Shown here: piece after piece, positions 25,312 through 34,900 of the stretch
Layout of the letters: each line of letters starts with the position of its first letter
Numbering within the stretch: position 1 is the stretch's first letter
Origin: Pararhodobacter aggregans
Lineage (GTDB): Bacteria; Pseudomonadota; Alphaproteobacteria; Rhodobacterales; Rhodobacteraceae
DNA: 64,000 nucleotides
Assembly: GCF_003075525.1 (NCBI RefSeq)
Contig: NZ_QDDR01000001.1
Span: 186,001 to 250,000, forward strand
Direction: 5' to 3'
Translations under genes and position numbers: made by a program
Notes under the pieces: model-generated
What the model was told of the DNA's origin: nothing
What the model saw: the letters and a program-made list of their open reading frames with translations, nothing else
Databases searched by the model: none

Positions 25312-25381
25312 GCGGCGACCTTAGAGGCTGGGCCGGCCGCGTCAATCGCTGCCCGCCCCGCGTGGCGGCCCGGCGGCGCGG

Positions 25382-25813
25382 TCAAAGCCAGCGTTTGCGC
25401 ATCGGCTGATGGAAGCTCGCGATCACCAGCCAGACGAAAGTCGCGCCGATCAGCCCGGTCCAGAGGCCGGGCGACAGCGGCAGGTCCAGCAGATGCGCCG
25501 CCACCCCCAGGGCAACCAGCGCCGCCATGCCCGCCAGAGCGCCCTGCAACAGCCGCATCTGCCGCCGCTCGCGCCGCCCGAGCCACAGGCGCGGATCGGG
25601 GACGGCGTCGAACTCGGCGGCATAGAGCGGGATCGTGCCCTCGTGGAGGGCATCGAAGGGCGAGAACGGCCCGGTCAGGTGCCGGGGCAGCGCGGGCAGG
25701 GCCGCCAGCCGCATCGTGTCGTGCAGCCGCGCCACATCGGCCACCAGCGGCGGCGGCACGGTGCGCTCTGGGTCGATCCGCGCCAGATAGGCGCAACGGG
25801 CGTAATCGGTCAC
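25382..25813 (-). CDS. Hypothetical two-helix membrane protein
   Basis: A 143-aa protein starting with GTG. The N-terminal 80 residues are soluble (RIDPERTVPPPLVADVARLHDTMR, FDALHEGTIPLYAAEFDAVPDPRLWLGRRERRQMR), followed by two hydrophobic helices (GALAGMAALVALGVAAHLLDL and GLWTGLIGATFVWLVIASF). No family is recognised. It lies between xseA and a small ORF, all on the minus strand, and codon use is like its neighbours. The exact start is uncertain because no strong Shine-Dalgarno is seen. Confidence 0.65.
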   Translation of the reverse strand: MTDYARCAYLARIDPERTVPPPLVADVARLHDTMRLAALPALPRHLTGPFSPFDALHEGTIPLYAAEFDAVPDPRLWLGRRERRQMRLLQGALAGMAALVALGVAAHLLDLPLSPGLWTGLIGATFVWLVIASFHQPMRKRWL

Positions 25814-25834
25814 CAGAGCGCGTGCTTCGCCCTG

Positions 25835-25939
25835 TTATTTCACCAGCTTGCGAAGCGCGGCGGCGGCCAGTGCCTCGGCCTCGGGGCCGGCCAGCCAACT
25901 CTTGAGCGGTTGCCACAGGGCGGGGTCGCGGATCGGCAT
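25835..25939 (-). CDS. Possible 34-aa small protein
   Basis: A short frame with codon use like the neighbouring genes: it begins MPIRDPALWQPLKSW, continues LAGPEAEALAAAALRKLVK, and ends in TAA. An AAGG lies 9 bases before the ATG. The predicted chain is an alanine-rich amphipathic helix. Its stop is 22 bp before the GTG start of the two-helix membrane protein, so the two could be co-translated. No homologue is known to me; it might be chance. Confidence 0.35.
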   Translation of the reverse strand: MPIRDPALWQPLKSWLAGPEAEALAAAALRKLVK

Positions 25940-26015
25940 GTCGCTGCGCCTTGAGCACGGGGTGCAATCAGCCTAAAAGCCGCTCGCAAGGTTGTAAACG
26001 GGCAAGGGGCGCGGC

Positions 26016-27278
26016 ATGAACATCCTCATCCTGGGCGGCGGTGGGCGCGAACATGCGCTGGCCTGGGCGATCAAGCAGAACCCGAAATGCGACCGGCTGA
26101 TCGTCGCCCCGGGCAATGCCGGGATCGCGGCGATCGCCGAATGCGCAGCGCTGAACCCCGAGGACGGGGCCGAGGTGGTCGCCTTCTGCGAGGAGAATGC
26201 CATCGACTTCGTGGTCGTCGGGCCCGAGGCGCCGCTGGCCGCGGGCGTGGCGGATGCGCTGCGGGGCGCCGGGATCCTCTGCTTCGGGCCCTCGGCCGAG
26301 GCCGCGAGGCTGGAGAGTTCCAAGAGCTTCACCAAGGAAGTCTGCGACGCCGCCGGGGCACCGACCGCGGGCTGGGCGCGGTTCTCGGATCTGGAGGCCG
26401 CCAAGGCCCATGTCCGTGCGCAGGGTGCGCCCATCGTGGTCAAGGCCGATGGCCTCGCCGCGGGCAAGGGCGTGATCGTGGCGATGACGCTGGACGAGGC
26501 GCTGGCGGGGCTGGACGAGATCTTCGGCGGGGCCTTCGGCGCGGCGGGCGCCGAGGTGGTGATCGAGGAGTTCATGGCGGGCGAGGAGGCCAGCTTCTTC
26601 GTGCTGGTCGACGGCGAGACGGTGCTGCCCATCGGCACCGCGCAGGACCACAAGCGGGTGGGCGACGGCGATACCGGGCCCAATACCGGCGGCATGGGCG
26701 CCTATTCGCCCGCCCCGGTGCTGAGCCCCGAGATCGCCGAGCAGGCGCTGGACCGGATCGTCCGCCCGACCATGGCCGAGATGGCGCGGCGCGGCACGCC
26801 CTATCAGGGGGTCCTCTACGCCGGGCTGATGATCGAGAACGGCGTGGCGCGGCTGGTGGAATACAACGTCCGTTTCGGCGACCCGGAATGCCAGGTGCTG
26901 ATGATGCGGCTGGGAGCGCAGGCGCTGGACCTGCTGCTGGCCGCAGCCGAGGGGCGGCTGGCCGAGGCGCGGGTCAACTGGGCCGAGGATCATGCGCTGA
27001 CCGTGGTCATGGCCGCGCGGGGCTATCCCGGCGCCTATGAAAAGGGCAGCGAGATCAAGGGGCTGGACGGGCTGGGCGAGGACAGTTTCGCGATGGTCTT
27101 CCACGCGGGGACACGGGCGGATGGCGCCCGGATTCTGGCCCAGGGCGGCCGGGTCCTGAACGTCACCGCCCGGGGCGCGACCCTGGCCGAGGCGCAGGCG
27201 CGGGCCTATGCCATGGTCGATGCCATCGACTGGCCGGGCGGGTTCTGCCGCCGCGACATCGGCTGGCGGGCGCTCTGA
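26016..27278 (+). CDS. purD: Phosphoribosylamine--glycine ligase (GARS)
   Basis: Second step of purine synthesis, joining phosphoribosylamine and glycine with ATP. It is a 420-aa ATP-grasp enzyme with the N-terminal NILILGGGGREHALAW, the ATP-grasp region (PIVVKADGLAAGKGVIVAMT, EEASFFVLVDGE, AQDHKRVGDGDTGPNTGGMGAYSPAP) and the metal-binding YNVRFGDPECQV. It is followed immediately by recO with no gap, suggesting co-transcription. Confidence 0.97.
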   Translation: MNILILGGGGREHALAWAIKQNPKCDRLIVAPGNAGIAAIAECAALNPEDGAEVVAFCEENAIDFVVVGPEAPLAAGVADALRGAGILCFGPSAEAARLESSKSFTKEVCDAAGAPTAGWARFSDLEAAKAHVRAQGAPIVVKADGLAAGKGVIVAMTLDEALAGLDEIFGGAFGAAGAEVVIEEFMAGEEASFFVLVDGETVLPIGTAQDHKRVGDGDTGPNTGGMGAYSPAPVLSPEIAEQALDRIVRPTMAEMARRGTPYQGVLYAGLMIENGVARLVEYNVRFGDPECQVLMMRLGAQALDLLLAAAEGRLAEARVNWAEDHALTVVMAARGYPGAYEKGSEIKGLDGLGEDSFAMVFHAGTRADGARILAQGGRVLNVTARGATLAEAQARAYAMVDAIDWPGGFCRRDIGWRAL

Positions 27279-28001
27279 ATGGAATGGGCGGGCGAGGGCA
27301 TCCTGCTTGCCGCCCGTCCCCATGGCGAAACCTCGGCCATTCTTGACGTCCTGACGGCCGAACAGGGCCGGATGCGGGGCGTGCTGCGCGGCGGGACCTC
27401 GCGCAAACTGGCGCCGATCCTGCAGCCCGGCAACACGCTGGCGCTGAGCTGGCGGGCGCGGCTCGACGACCAGCTGGGCAGTTTCACGGTCGAGCCGCTG
27501 AACGCCCGCGCGGGCGCCATCATGGCCGATGCCGAGCGGCTGGCGGCGCTCAACGCCCTCTGCGCACTGGCGGTGTTCGCGCTGCCCGATCGCGACCCGC
27601 ACCCGCGGCTCCACACGCTGAGCCTGCATCTTCTGGACCGGCTGGCGCAGGGTGAGGCCTGGTTCGGCGCCTATCTCCTCTGGGAACGGCTGTTGCTGGA
27701 GGAAACCGGCTACGGGCTCGATCTGAGCGAATGCGCGGTGACGGGCGGGGTCGAGGGCCTGGCTTATGTCTCGCCCCGCACCGGCCGGGCGGTGACGCCC
27801 GAGGGCGCGAGCGACTGGGCCGACCGTCTGCTGCCGCTGCCGCCGCTGCTGCTGGACGCGACCTCGCCGGAAAGCCGCGCCCAGATGGCCGAGGGCTTGC
27901 GGACCACCGGGCATTTCCTGGCCGAGGTCCTGGCCCCTGCGCTGGGTTCGCGCCCCTTGCCCGAGGCCCGCGCCCGGCTGGTACAGCGCTTTCAGTCCTG
28001 A
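27279..28001 (+). CDS. recO: DNA repair protein RecO
   Basis: A 240-aa RecO with an N-terminal OB fold (WAGEGILLAARPHGETSAILDVLTAEQGRMRGVLRGG, described by its ends) and a helical C-terminal region (YLLWERLLLEETGYGLDLSECAVTG, LAYVSPRTGRAVT). It loads RecA on gapped DNA with RecR in the RecFOR pathway. The ATG follows the purD stop directly. The zinc-ribbon cysteines found in some RecO proteins are reduced to one (SECAVTG), as is usual in alphaproteobacteria. Element copy C starts right after its stop codon. Confidence 0.93.
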   Translation: MEWAGEGILLAARPHGETSAILDVLTAEQGRMRGVLRGGTSRKLAPILQPGNTLALSWRARLDDQLGSFTVEPLNARAGAIMADAERLAALNALCALAVFALPDRDPHPRLHTLSLHLLDRLAQGEAWFGAYLLWERLLLEETGYGLDLSECAVTGGVEGLAYVSPRTGRAVTPEGASDWADRLLPLPPLLLDATSPESRAQMAEGLRTTGHFLAEVLAPALGSRPLPEARARLVQRFQS

Positions 28002-28352
28002 AGGGGGGAGGGGTTTCGCCCTCGTTGCCCGCTGTCGCGGGCGCCTCGGGCGACCAGCGGCGCGGCGTGCCGCCGCGCCGAAACAGAAAGGGGGGCCGTC
28101 TGCCCCCCTCTTGGCCTGACGGCCTGGTCCGGCCCTGCGCTTACGCTCCGGGCGTTCGGGCCTGACGACGCGCCCCTGGCGCCTCGTCCGGGCGGCCCTC
28201 ACCCCCGAGGATATTTGACGCGCAAAGAAGGCGGCTTAACGCCCTCTTAATCTTCATCTTTGTTCTCTAAATGTCCTCGGGGGTTTCCAAAGGGGGCCCG
28301 AGGGTCCCCTTTGGCGGGGGGTGCGGGGGGCTGGCCCCCCGCTTCCTCCCGG
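28002..28352. repeat. Dispersed multi-hairpin element, copy C (inverted, with insertion)
   Basis: This element is in the opposite orientation to A, B and E. Its GAGGGCGAAACCCCTCCCC end touches the recO stop codon. Between the TTGGCC hairpin and the CCCCCGAGGATATTT arm it carries about 70-75 extra bases (roughly 28124-28198, itself rich in inverted GC repeats) that are absent from A, B and E. The rest matches: CAAAGGGGG/CCCTTTGG hairpin and GGGGGGCTGGCCCCCC hairpin at the far end. It fills most of the 403-bp gap between recO and the uracil-DNA glycosylase gene; I see no gene in it. Confidence 0.85.
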
Positions 28353-28404
28353 CCCGCGCCGCGACTCATTGGCGAGGCGCTGCCGATGGTCTAGTCTCGC
28401 GCCG

Positions 28405-29217
28405 ATGAATGCACATCTCGACTGGCATCTGGCCCGGGCGCTGCTGGAATGGCAGGCGGAACTGGGCGTGACGGAGGCGCTGGAGGCGCGGCCGCTGGAC
28501 CGATTCGCGCTGGTGGCCGAGGCGGCTGCGGCGCGTGCTGCGCCGGTGGCGCAGAAAGCCGTGGGGCCGGCGGGCGCGATTGCCGCGCCCGCGCTGCTTT
28601 CCGATCCGGATCTGGGCGTGGCCGAGGCGCAGCGCATCGCGGCCGCGGCGCCGGACCTCGGGGCGCTTGCCGAGGCGCTGGCGGGGTTCGATCATTGCCA
28701 GCTGAAGCTCGGCGCGCGGAATTGCGTCTTTGCCGATGGCAACCCGAAGGCCCGCGTCATGATCGTGGGCGAGGGGCCGGGCGCGGACGAGGACCGTCTG
28801 GGTCGTCCCTTCGTCGGTCGGGCCGGGCAGCTTCTGGACCTGATGTTTGGCGCCATCGGCCTGTCGCGGCAAAGCCCCGACCCGGGCAAGGCGCTCTATA
28901 TCACCAACACTGTCCCCTGGCGCCCGCCCGGCAACCGCGAGCCGACCAAGGACGAGCTGGCGATGCTGAAGCCCTTCCTGATCCGCCATATCGAGCTGGC
29001 CGATCCCGATCTGCTGGTGGTCGTCGGCAATGTCGCCTGCGACGCGCTGCTGGGCCTGCGCGGCATCCTGAGATTGCGCGGTAAATGGGCCGAGGCGCTG
29101 GGTCGTCCGGCGCTGCCGATGCTGCATCCGGCCTACCTGCTGCGTTCGCCCGAGGCCAAGCGCGAGGCCTGGGCCGACCTGCTGTCCCTGCAAGCGCGCC
29201 TGCGGAGCCTGCCGTGA
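28405..29217 (+). CDS. Uracil-DNA glycosylase (family 4/5-like)
   Basis: A 270-aa protein that removes uracil from DNA. The catalytic motif VGEGPGADEDRLGRPFVGRAGQLLD lies at about residues 116-140, with TNTVPWRPPGNREP near 170 and the C-terminal MLHPAYLLRSPEAK. A CxxxxxxxxC segment (CQLKLGARNC) before the motif corresponds to part of the iron-sulfur ligand set. The N-terminal 100 residues are an alanine-rich extension, usual in alphaproteobacteria. The ATG at 28405 is preferred over in-frame upstream codons that fall in repeat DNA. It overlaps the LysE gene by 4 bp. Confidence 0.92.
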   Translation: MNAHLDWHLARALLEWQAELGVTEALEARPLDRFALVAEAAAARAAPVAQKAVGPAGAIAAPALLSDPDLGVAEAQRIAAAAPDLGALAEALAGFDHCQLKLGARNCVFADGNPKARVMIVGEGPGADEDRLGRPFVGRAGQLLDLMFGAIGLSRQSPDPGKALYITNTVPWRPPGNREPTKDELAMLKPFLIRHIELADPDLLVVVGNVACDALLGLRGILRLRGKWAEALGRPALPMLHPAYLLRSPEAKREAWADLLSLQARLRSLP

Positions 29218-29828
29218 TCGATCCTGTCGTGCTGCTCGCCTATATCCCCGCCGCTTTGGCGCTCAATCTGACCCCGGGCGCGGATATGATGTTCTGCCTC
29301 GGCCAGGGGCTCAGGGGCGGGCCGCGGGCGGCAATGGCGGCCAATCTCGGCATCGGGCTGGGCTCGCTGGTGCATGTGCTGATCGCCGGGCTTGGGCTGG
29401 GCGCGCTGGTCGCCGCGCATCCGGGGCTCTTCGACGCGATCCGCTGGATCGGGGTCGCCTATCTGCTGTTCCTCGCCTGGAAATCCCTGCGGGCCAGCGC
29501 TTTGCCCGAGGTGCCGCGCGTCTCGCCCCGCCGGGCGTTTCGCGAGGGGCTGATGGTCAATCTGACCAATCCCAAGGTGATCCTGTTCGTGCTGGCCTTC
29601 ATCCCGCAATTCGTCGATCCCGCCCGGGCCATCCTGCCGCAGTTCCTGCTCTTCGGGGCGATCATCGGCCTGGGAGGGCTGGTGGTGAACGGCGCGGTCG
29701 GCCTTGCCGCCGGGGGCGCGGCGGGGCGGCTGATGCGCTCGGCGCGCTTTGCCGCATGGCTGGGGCGCGTCTCGGCGGCGATCTTCGCAGGGCTGGCGCT
29801 CAGGCTGGCACTCATTCAGAGGGGCTGA
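29214..29828 (+). CDS. LysE/RhtB-family amino acid exporter
   Basis: A 204-aa inner-membrane protein with six hydrophobic segments. The family N-terminus IPAALALNLTPGADMMFCLGQGLRGGPRAAMAANLGIGLGS and the segment GLMVNLTNPKVILFVLAFIPQFVDP (about residues 119-143) are diagnostic; both described by key parts. The start is a GTG inside the GTGA overlap with the glycosylase gene. The substrate is unknown. Confidence 0.9.
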   Translation: MIDPVVLLAYIPAALALNLTPGADMMFCLGQGLRGGPRAAMAANLGIGLGSLVHVLIAGLGLGALVAAHPGLFDAIRWIGVAYLLFLAWKSLRASALPEVPRVSPRRAFREGLMVNLTNPKVILFVLAFIPQFVDPARAILPQFLLFGAIIGLGGLVVNGAVGLAAGGAAGRLMRSARFAAWLGRVSAAIFAGLALRLALIQRG

Positions 29829-29831
29829 CCC

Positions 29832-30374
29832 ATGGGCCGCATCGACGAGACGAAACCCTTCATCCCGGTCCGGATCGCCGTGCTGACCGTTTCGGACACC
29901 CGTACCGCGGCCGAGGATCGCTCGGGCGAAACGCTGGTCGAGCGGATCGCGGCGGACGGGCATGTTCTGGCGGCCCGCACCATCCTGCCGGATGAACGGG
30001 CCGAGATCGCCGATCAGCTGCGGCGCTGGATCGCCGATCCCGGCATCGACGTGATCCTGTCGACCGGGGGCACGGGCCTCACCGGCCGCGACGTGACGGT
30101 CGAGGCGCATCGCGATGTCTATGAGAAGGAGATCGAGGCCTTCGCCACGGTCTTCACCATGGTCTCGATGCAGAAGATCGGCACCTCGGCGGTGCAATCG
30201 CGCGCCACCGGGGGCGTGGCGGGGGGGACCTACCTCTTTGCGCTGCCCGGCTCGCCCGGGGCCTGCCGCGATGCCTGGGACGAGATCCTGCACTGGCAGC
30301 TCGATTTCCGGCACCGGCCCTGCAATTTCGTCGAAATCATGCCCCGGCTGGACGAACATCTGCGACGGAAATAA
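29832..30374 (+). CDS. moaB: Molybdenum cofactor biosynthesis protein B
   Basis: A 180-aa MoaB/Mog-fold protein that adenylates molybdopterin or otherwise supports molybdenum insertion. It has IAVLTVSDTRTAAEDRSGETLVERI, the STGGTGLTGRDVTVEA loop (about residues 77-92), SRATGGVAGGTYLFALPGSPGACRDAW and the PCNFVEIMPRL tail. It starts 3 bp after the LysE gene. It is relevant to the lone molybdoprotein at 50.8-53.1 kb, though not adjacent. Confidence 0.95.
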   Translation: MGRIDETKPFIPVRIAVLTVSDTRTAAEDRSGETLVERIAADGHVLAARTILPDERAEIADQLRRWIADPGIDVILSTGGTGLTGRDVTVEAHRDVYEKEIEAFATVFTMVSMQKIGTSAVQSRATGGVAGGTYLFALPGSPGACRDAWDEILHWQLDFRHRPCNFVEIMPRLDEHLRRK

Positions 30375-30471
30375 CTCCGTGCTGCGTGAAACGGGGGCAC
30401 AGGCTGGCCCGCTGCGGTGATCCGGCCCCCACTTCGTCCCGTACCAGACGGGTCCTTCGGAAGGTCGATGC

Positions 30472-31941
30472 ATGCGGTTTCTGACCCGCAGCCTGATTGC
30501 TGTATTCCTCGGTGCGCTGGCGCTGGGCCTGTTGGGCTTTGCCGGCGGCATGATCCGCGACACGCTGGAGGCGCGGGCCTCCCGGGAGGACATGCCGCGC
30601 ACCGCGCGCGAGCGGGTGTTCACGGTGCGGGTGATGAGCCTTGAGCCGGGGGCGGTGGCGCCGGTGCTCTCGGCCTTCGGCGAGGTCGTGTCGCGCCGGA
30701 CGCTGGAACTGCGCGCGCCCTCGGCCGGGCGGATCGCCGAGATCGCGCCGGGGTTCGAGGAAGGCGCCATGGTCGAGGCCGGGCAGGTTCTGGTGCGGCT
30801 CGACCCGGCCGATGCGGTGACGGCGCGCGATCTGGTGCGCACCAATCTGGCCGAGGCCGAGGACGAGGCGCGCGATGCCGAGCGGGCGCTGGAACTCGCG
30901 CGGCTGGACCGGGCGGAATCCGACTCGCAGGTCGATCTGCGCCGCCGGGCCTTCGAGCGGCAGCAATCGCTCAGCGAGCGGGGCGTCGGCACCGCGGCGA
31001 CGGTCGAGGATGCGGAACTGGCCTTCGCCTCGGCCCGCGCCGCGCTGATCGCCCGCCAGCAGGCCGAGGCCAATGCCGAGGCCCGCGTGGCGAGCGCCCG
31101 CACGGCGCTGGAGCGGACCCGCATCAACCTGGCCGAGGCCGAGCGGCGGCTGGCCGAGACCGAGATCGTGGCGACTTTCGGCGGGGTGCTGAGCGGCACG
31201 GCGGCGGTGGCGGGCGGGCATGTGGCGGGCAACGAGCGGCTGGCCTCGGTCATCGACCCTGACGCGCTGGAGGTCTCGTTCCGGCTGTCCACGGCGCAAT
31301 ATCTGCGGCTGCTGGATCCCGAGGGCGCGCTGGTTCCGGCCCGGGCGCAGATCGCGCTGGACATGGGCGGGGTCGAGATCACCTCGCCCGGGTGGCTGAG
31401 CCGCGCCGCGCCCTCGGTCGGCGAGGGGCAATCGGGCCGCCTGGTCTATGCCCAGATCGAGGCGCCGCGCGGCTTTCGTCCCGGCGATTTCGTCACCGTC
31501 CGCGTCACCGAGCCGGAATTGCCGGGCGTCGCCATGATCCCCGCCGCGGCGGTGGGGGCGGATGGCGGCGTGCTGGTGCTGGCGGCCGATGACCGGCTGG
31601 AGGCGGCGACGGTCGAGGTGGTGCGGCGGCAGGGCGATCAGGTGCTGGTGCAGGTGGGCGCTCTGGCCGGGCGCGAGATCGTCGCGGCCCGCAGCCCGCT
31701 CTTGGGTGCGGGTATCCGCGTGCGTCCGCAGCGGGACGAAGGGACGGCCCGGATCCCCGCCGCGCCCGATCTGGTGACGCTGGACGCCGACCGCCGCGCG
31801 GCGCTGATCGCCCGGGTCGAGCAGAACACCCGCATGCCCGAACAGGTCCGCACGCGCATTCTTGCGCAGCTGGAGCAGCCCACGGTCCCGGCCCAGCTGA
31901 TCGAACGGCTGGAGCAGGGCGGCGGGCGGCAGGGGGGCTGA
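30472..31941 (+). CDS. RND efflux pump periplasmic adaptor subunit (MFP)
   Basis: A 489-aa membrane fusion protein. It has an N-terminal anchor helix (LIAVFLGALALGLLGFAGGMI), a lipoyl/barrel-sandwich half (SAGRIAEIAPGFEEGAMVEAGQVLVRLDPADA), a long alpha-hairpin with heptad-like alanine/glutamate/arginine repeats (about residues 120-230), and the second half motif (TFGGVLSGTAAVAGGHVAGNERLASVIDP). A C-terminal helical extension of about 60 residues (LDADRRAALIARVEQNTRMPEQVRTRILAQLEQP) is unusual. GGAAGG sits 7 bases before the ATG. It pairs with the permease that starts 3 bp later. Confidence 0.92.
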   Translation: MRFLTRSLIAVFLGALALGLLGFAGGMIRDTLEARASREDMPRTARERVFTVRVMSLEPGAVAPVLSAFGEVVSRRTLELRAPSAGRIAEIAPGFEEGAMVEAGQVLVRLDPADAVTARDLVRTNLAEAEDEARDAERALELARLDRAESDSQVDLRRRAFERQQSLSERGVGTAATVEDAELAFASARAALIARQQAEANAEARVASARTALERTRINLAEAERRLAETEIVATFGGVLSGTAAVAGGHVAGNERLASVIDPDALEVSFRLSTAQYLRLLDPEGALVPARAQIALDMGGVEITSPGWLSRAAPSVGEGQSGRLVYAQIEAPRGFRPGDFVTVRVTEPELPGVAMIPAAAVGADGGVLVLAADDRLEAATVEVVRRQGDQVLVQVGALAGREIVAARSPLLGAGIRVRPQRDEGTARIPAAPDLVTLDADRRAALIARVEQNTRMPEQVRTRILAQLEQPTVPAQLIERLEQGGGRQGG

Positions 31942-31944
31942 GGC

Positions 31945-34900
31945 ATGGCGAAGGAACGGATGATCGCCGCCACCTCGCTGGGCCTGTTTCGTTATTTCAC
32001 CCGCCACCGGACCGCCGCCAACCTGCTGCTGGTGCTGATGCTGGCGGCGGGGCTGGTCGCCGTGCCGCGGATGCATGCGCAATTCTTCCCCGATATCGTG
32101 GTCGACAGCGTTTCCGTCACCGTGCCTTGGCCCGGCGCGGGATCGGCGGATGTGGATGCCGCCATCGTCCAGATCGTCGAGCCGGTGCTGATGGCGGTCG
32201 AGGGCGTGACCTCGACCTCGTCGCGGGCCAGCGAAGGTCGGGCCCAGATCACCCTGGAATTCGAGCCGGGCACCGATATCGAGCGCGCGGCGCAGGATGT
32301 GCAGGACGCGATCGACGGCATCTCGACCCTGCCCGCCGATGCCGAGGACGCGCGCGTCAGCCGCTCGGCCTGGAGCGACCGGGTGACGAATGTCATCGTC
32401 TCGGGTCCGGTCGCGGTCGAACAGTTGGCGCGGTTCACCGATGAATTCGTGGCCCGGCTCTTTGCCGCCGGGATCACGCGGGCCTCGATCCAGGGCATCG
32501 CCACGCCCGAGGTCTCGGTCGAGGTGCCGGCGATGCGGCTCGTGCAATACGACGTGACGCTGGCCGAGATCGCCACCGCCATCGGCAACTCGGTCGCGGC
32601 CGACCCCTCGGGCGAGATTGCGGGCGGGTCGCAGCGGGTCCGCACCGGGCAGGCCCGCCGCACGCCCGAGGAGATCGGCGCCATCGTCCTGCGCTCGGCC
32701 GCGGATGGCAGCACGCTGACGGTGGGCGACGTGGCCAGCGTCACCGCCCGCAGCATCGACCGCGACCGCGCCTATTACGTGGGGCCCAGCCAGGCCATCG
32801 TCGTGCGGGTGAACCGCTCGGCCACGGGCGACGCCATCGGCATCCAGAACAGCGTGCAGCGCGTCGCGGACGAGATGGTGCTGTCCTTGCCCGAGGGCGT
32901 CGATATCCAGCTGGCCAACGCCCGCGCGCAGGAGATTTCGGCGCGGCTGAACCTGCTGGTGAAGAACGGCGCGCAGGGGCTGGCGCTGGTGCTGGTGCTG
33001 CTGTTTCTGTTCCTCAACGCCCGCACCGCGCTCTGGGTGGCGATGGGGATCCCGGTCAGCATGCTGTCGGCCGTGGCGGTGATGTATGTCGCGGGCATGA
33101 GCCTCAACATGATCTCGCTTTTCGCGCTGATCATCACGCTGGGGATCGTGGTGGACGATGCCATCGTCGTCGGCGAACACGCTGACTGGCGGCACCGGGC
33201 CTTGAAGGAAGGGCCGTTCGAGGCGGCCGAGAACGCGGCCACGCGCATGGGCATGCCGGTGCTGGCGGCGTCGATGACCACGATCATCGCCTTTGGCGGG
33301 CTGACGGTGATCGGCGGGCGCTTCGGCTCGATGATCGCCGACATTCCCTGGACGGTGATCGCGGTGCTGATCGCCTCGGTCGTCGAGTGTTTCCTGATCC
33401 TGCCCAACCACATGGCCCATGCGCTGGCCGGATCGGCCAGGGACCATTGGTACGACTGGCCCTCGCGGCAGGTGAACCGCGGCTTCGACTGGTTCCGGGC
33501 GCGGCTGTTCCGGCCCTTCATGATGCTGGTGATCCGCGCGCGCTATGTGGTGCTGGCGGGGCTCATGGTGCTGCTGGCATGGTCGGCCTCGATGCTCATC
33601 AGCGGGCAGGTGCAATGGCGCTTCTTCGCCTCGCCCGAGCAGGGGACGCTGAGCGCGAATTTCGTCATGGCGCAGGGGGCGACGCGCGACGACACGATGG
33701 CGATGATGCAGGAATTGCAGCGCGCGGCGAATGACCTGTCGGCGCGGCTGGAGGCCGAGCATGGCGAATGGCCGATGGCCTCCATCGTGGCCGAAGTCGG
33801 CGGCAACGCGGGCCGGGCGCTGGCGGCGGCGGACAATGCCGAGCCCGACCGGCTGGGCTCGTTGACCATCGACCTGATCGGCGCCGATCACCGGCCCTAT
33901 TCCTCGTTCGACTTCACCGCGATGCTGCAGCAGGAGGTGCGCCAGAACCCGCTGCTGGATGAGCTGAGTTTCCGCAGTTTCGGCTCGGGCCCCGGGGGAG
34001 ATTCGCTGTCGGTGGATCTGATCGGCCAGGATGCCGAGACCCTGAAAGCCGCGGCCGAGGCGCTGAAGGCGCAGCTCGAGCAATTCGCCAATGTCACCGG
34101 GCTGGAGGATTCGCTGGCCTATGACAAGGAAGAGATGCTGCTGCAACTGACGCCGCAGGGGCTGGCCTTGGGCTTTTCCACGGATGCACTGGCGCGCGAG
34201 CTGCGCCAGCGGCTGAGCGGGATCGAGGCGGCGACCTTTCCCGATGGCGTGCGCTCGGCCGAGATCTGGGTGACGCTGCCCGAGCATGAACGCGCGGCGG
34301 ATTTCCTGGAGAACACGCTGCTGCGCTCGGCCAGCGGGCGCTACCTGCCCCTGGGCGACATCGTGCAGGTCGAGACCCGGCAGGGTTTCAGTTCGATCCA
34401 GCGCGAGAACGGGTTGCAGCTGGTCACGGTGAGCGGGGTCCTCGACGAAGAGGACCCGGCCGCGGCCGCCGCCCTGCTGGCGCAGATGCAGGCCGAGATC
34501 CTGCCGCGGCTGGCCGAGGATTTCGGCATCACCTTCCGCCTGTCGGGTCTGAGCGAGCAGGAGAGTGAATTCCTCTCGGACGCGCTGCTGGGCGCCATCG
34601 GCTGCCTGATCGCCATCTACCTGACGCTGGCCTGGGTGTTTTCCAGCTGGCTGCGGCCGCTGGTGGTGATGTCGGTCATCCCCTTCGGCCTGATCGGTGT
34701 GATCTATGGTCACATGGCCTGGGGCATCGCGCTGAGCATGTTCTCGGTCGTGGGGATCATCGGCATGGCCGGGATCATCATCAACGACAGTATCGTGCTG
34801 GTCTCGACGGTCGATGAATATGCCCGGGACCGGGGGCTGTTTCCCTCGATCGCCGATGCGGCGGCGGACCGGCTCAGGCCGGTGCTGCTGACCACGGCGA

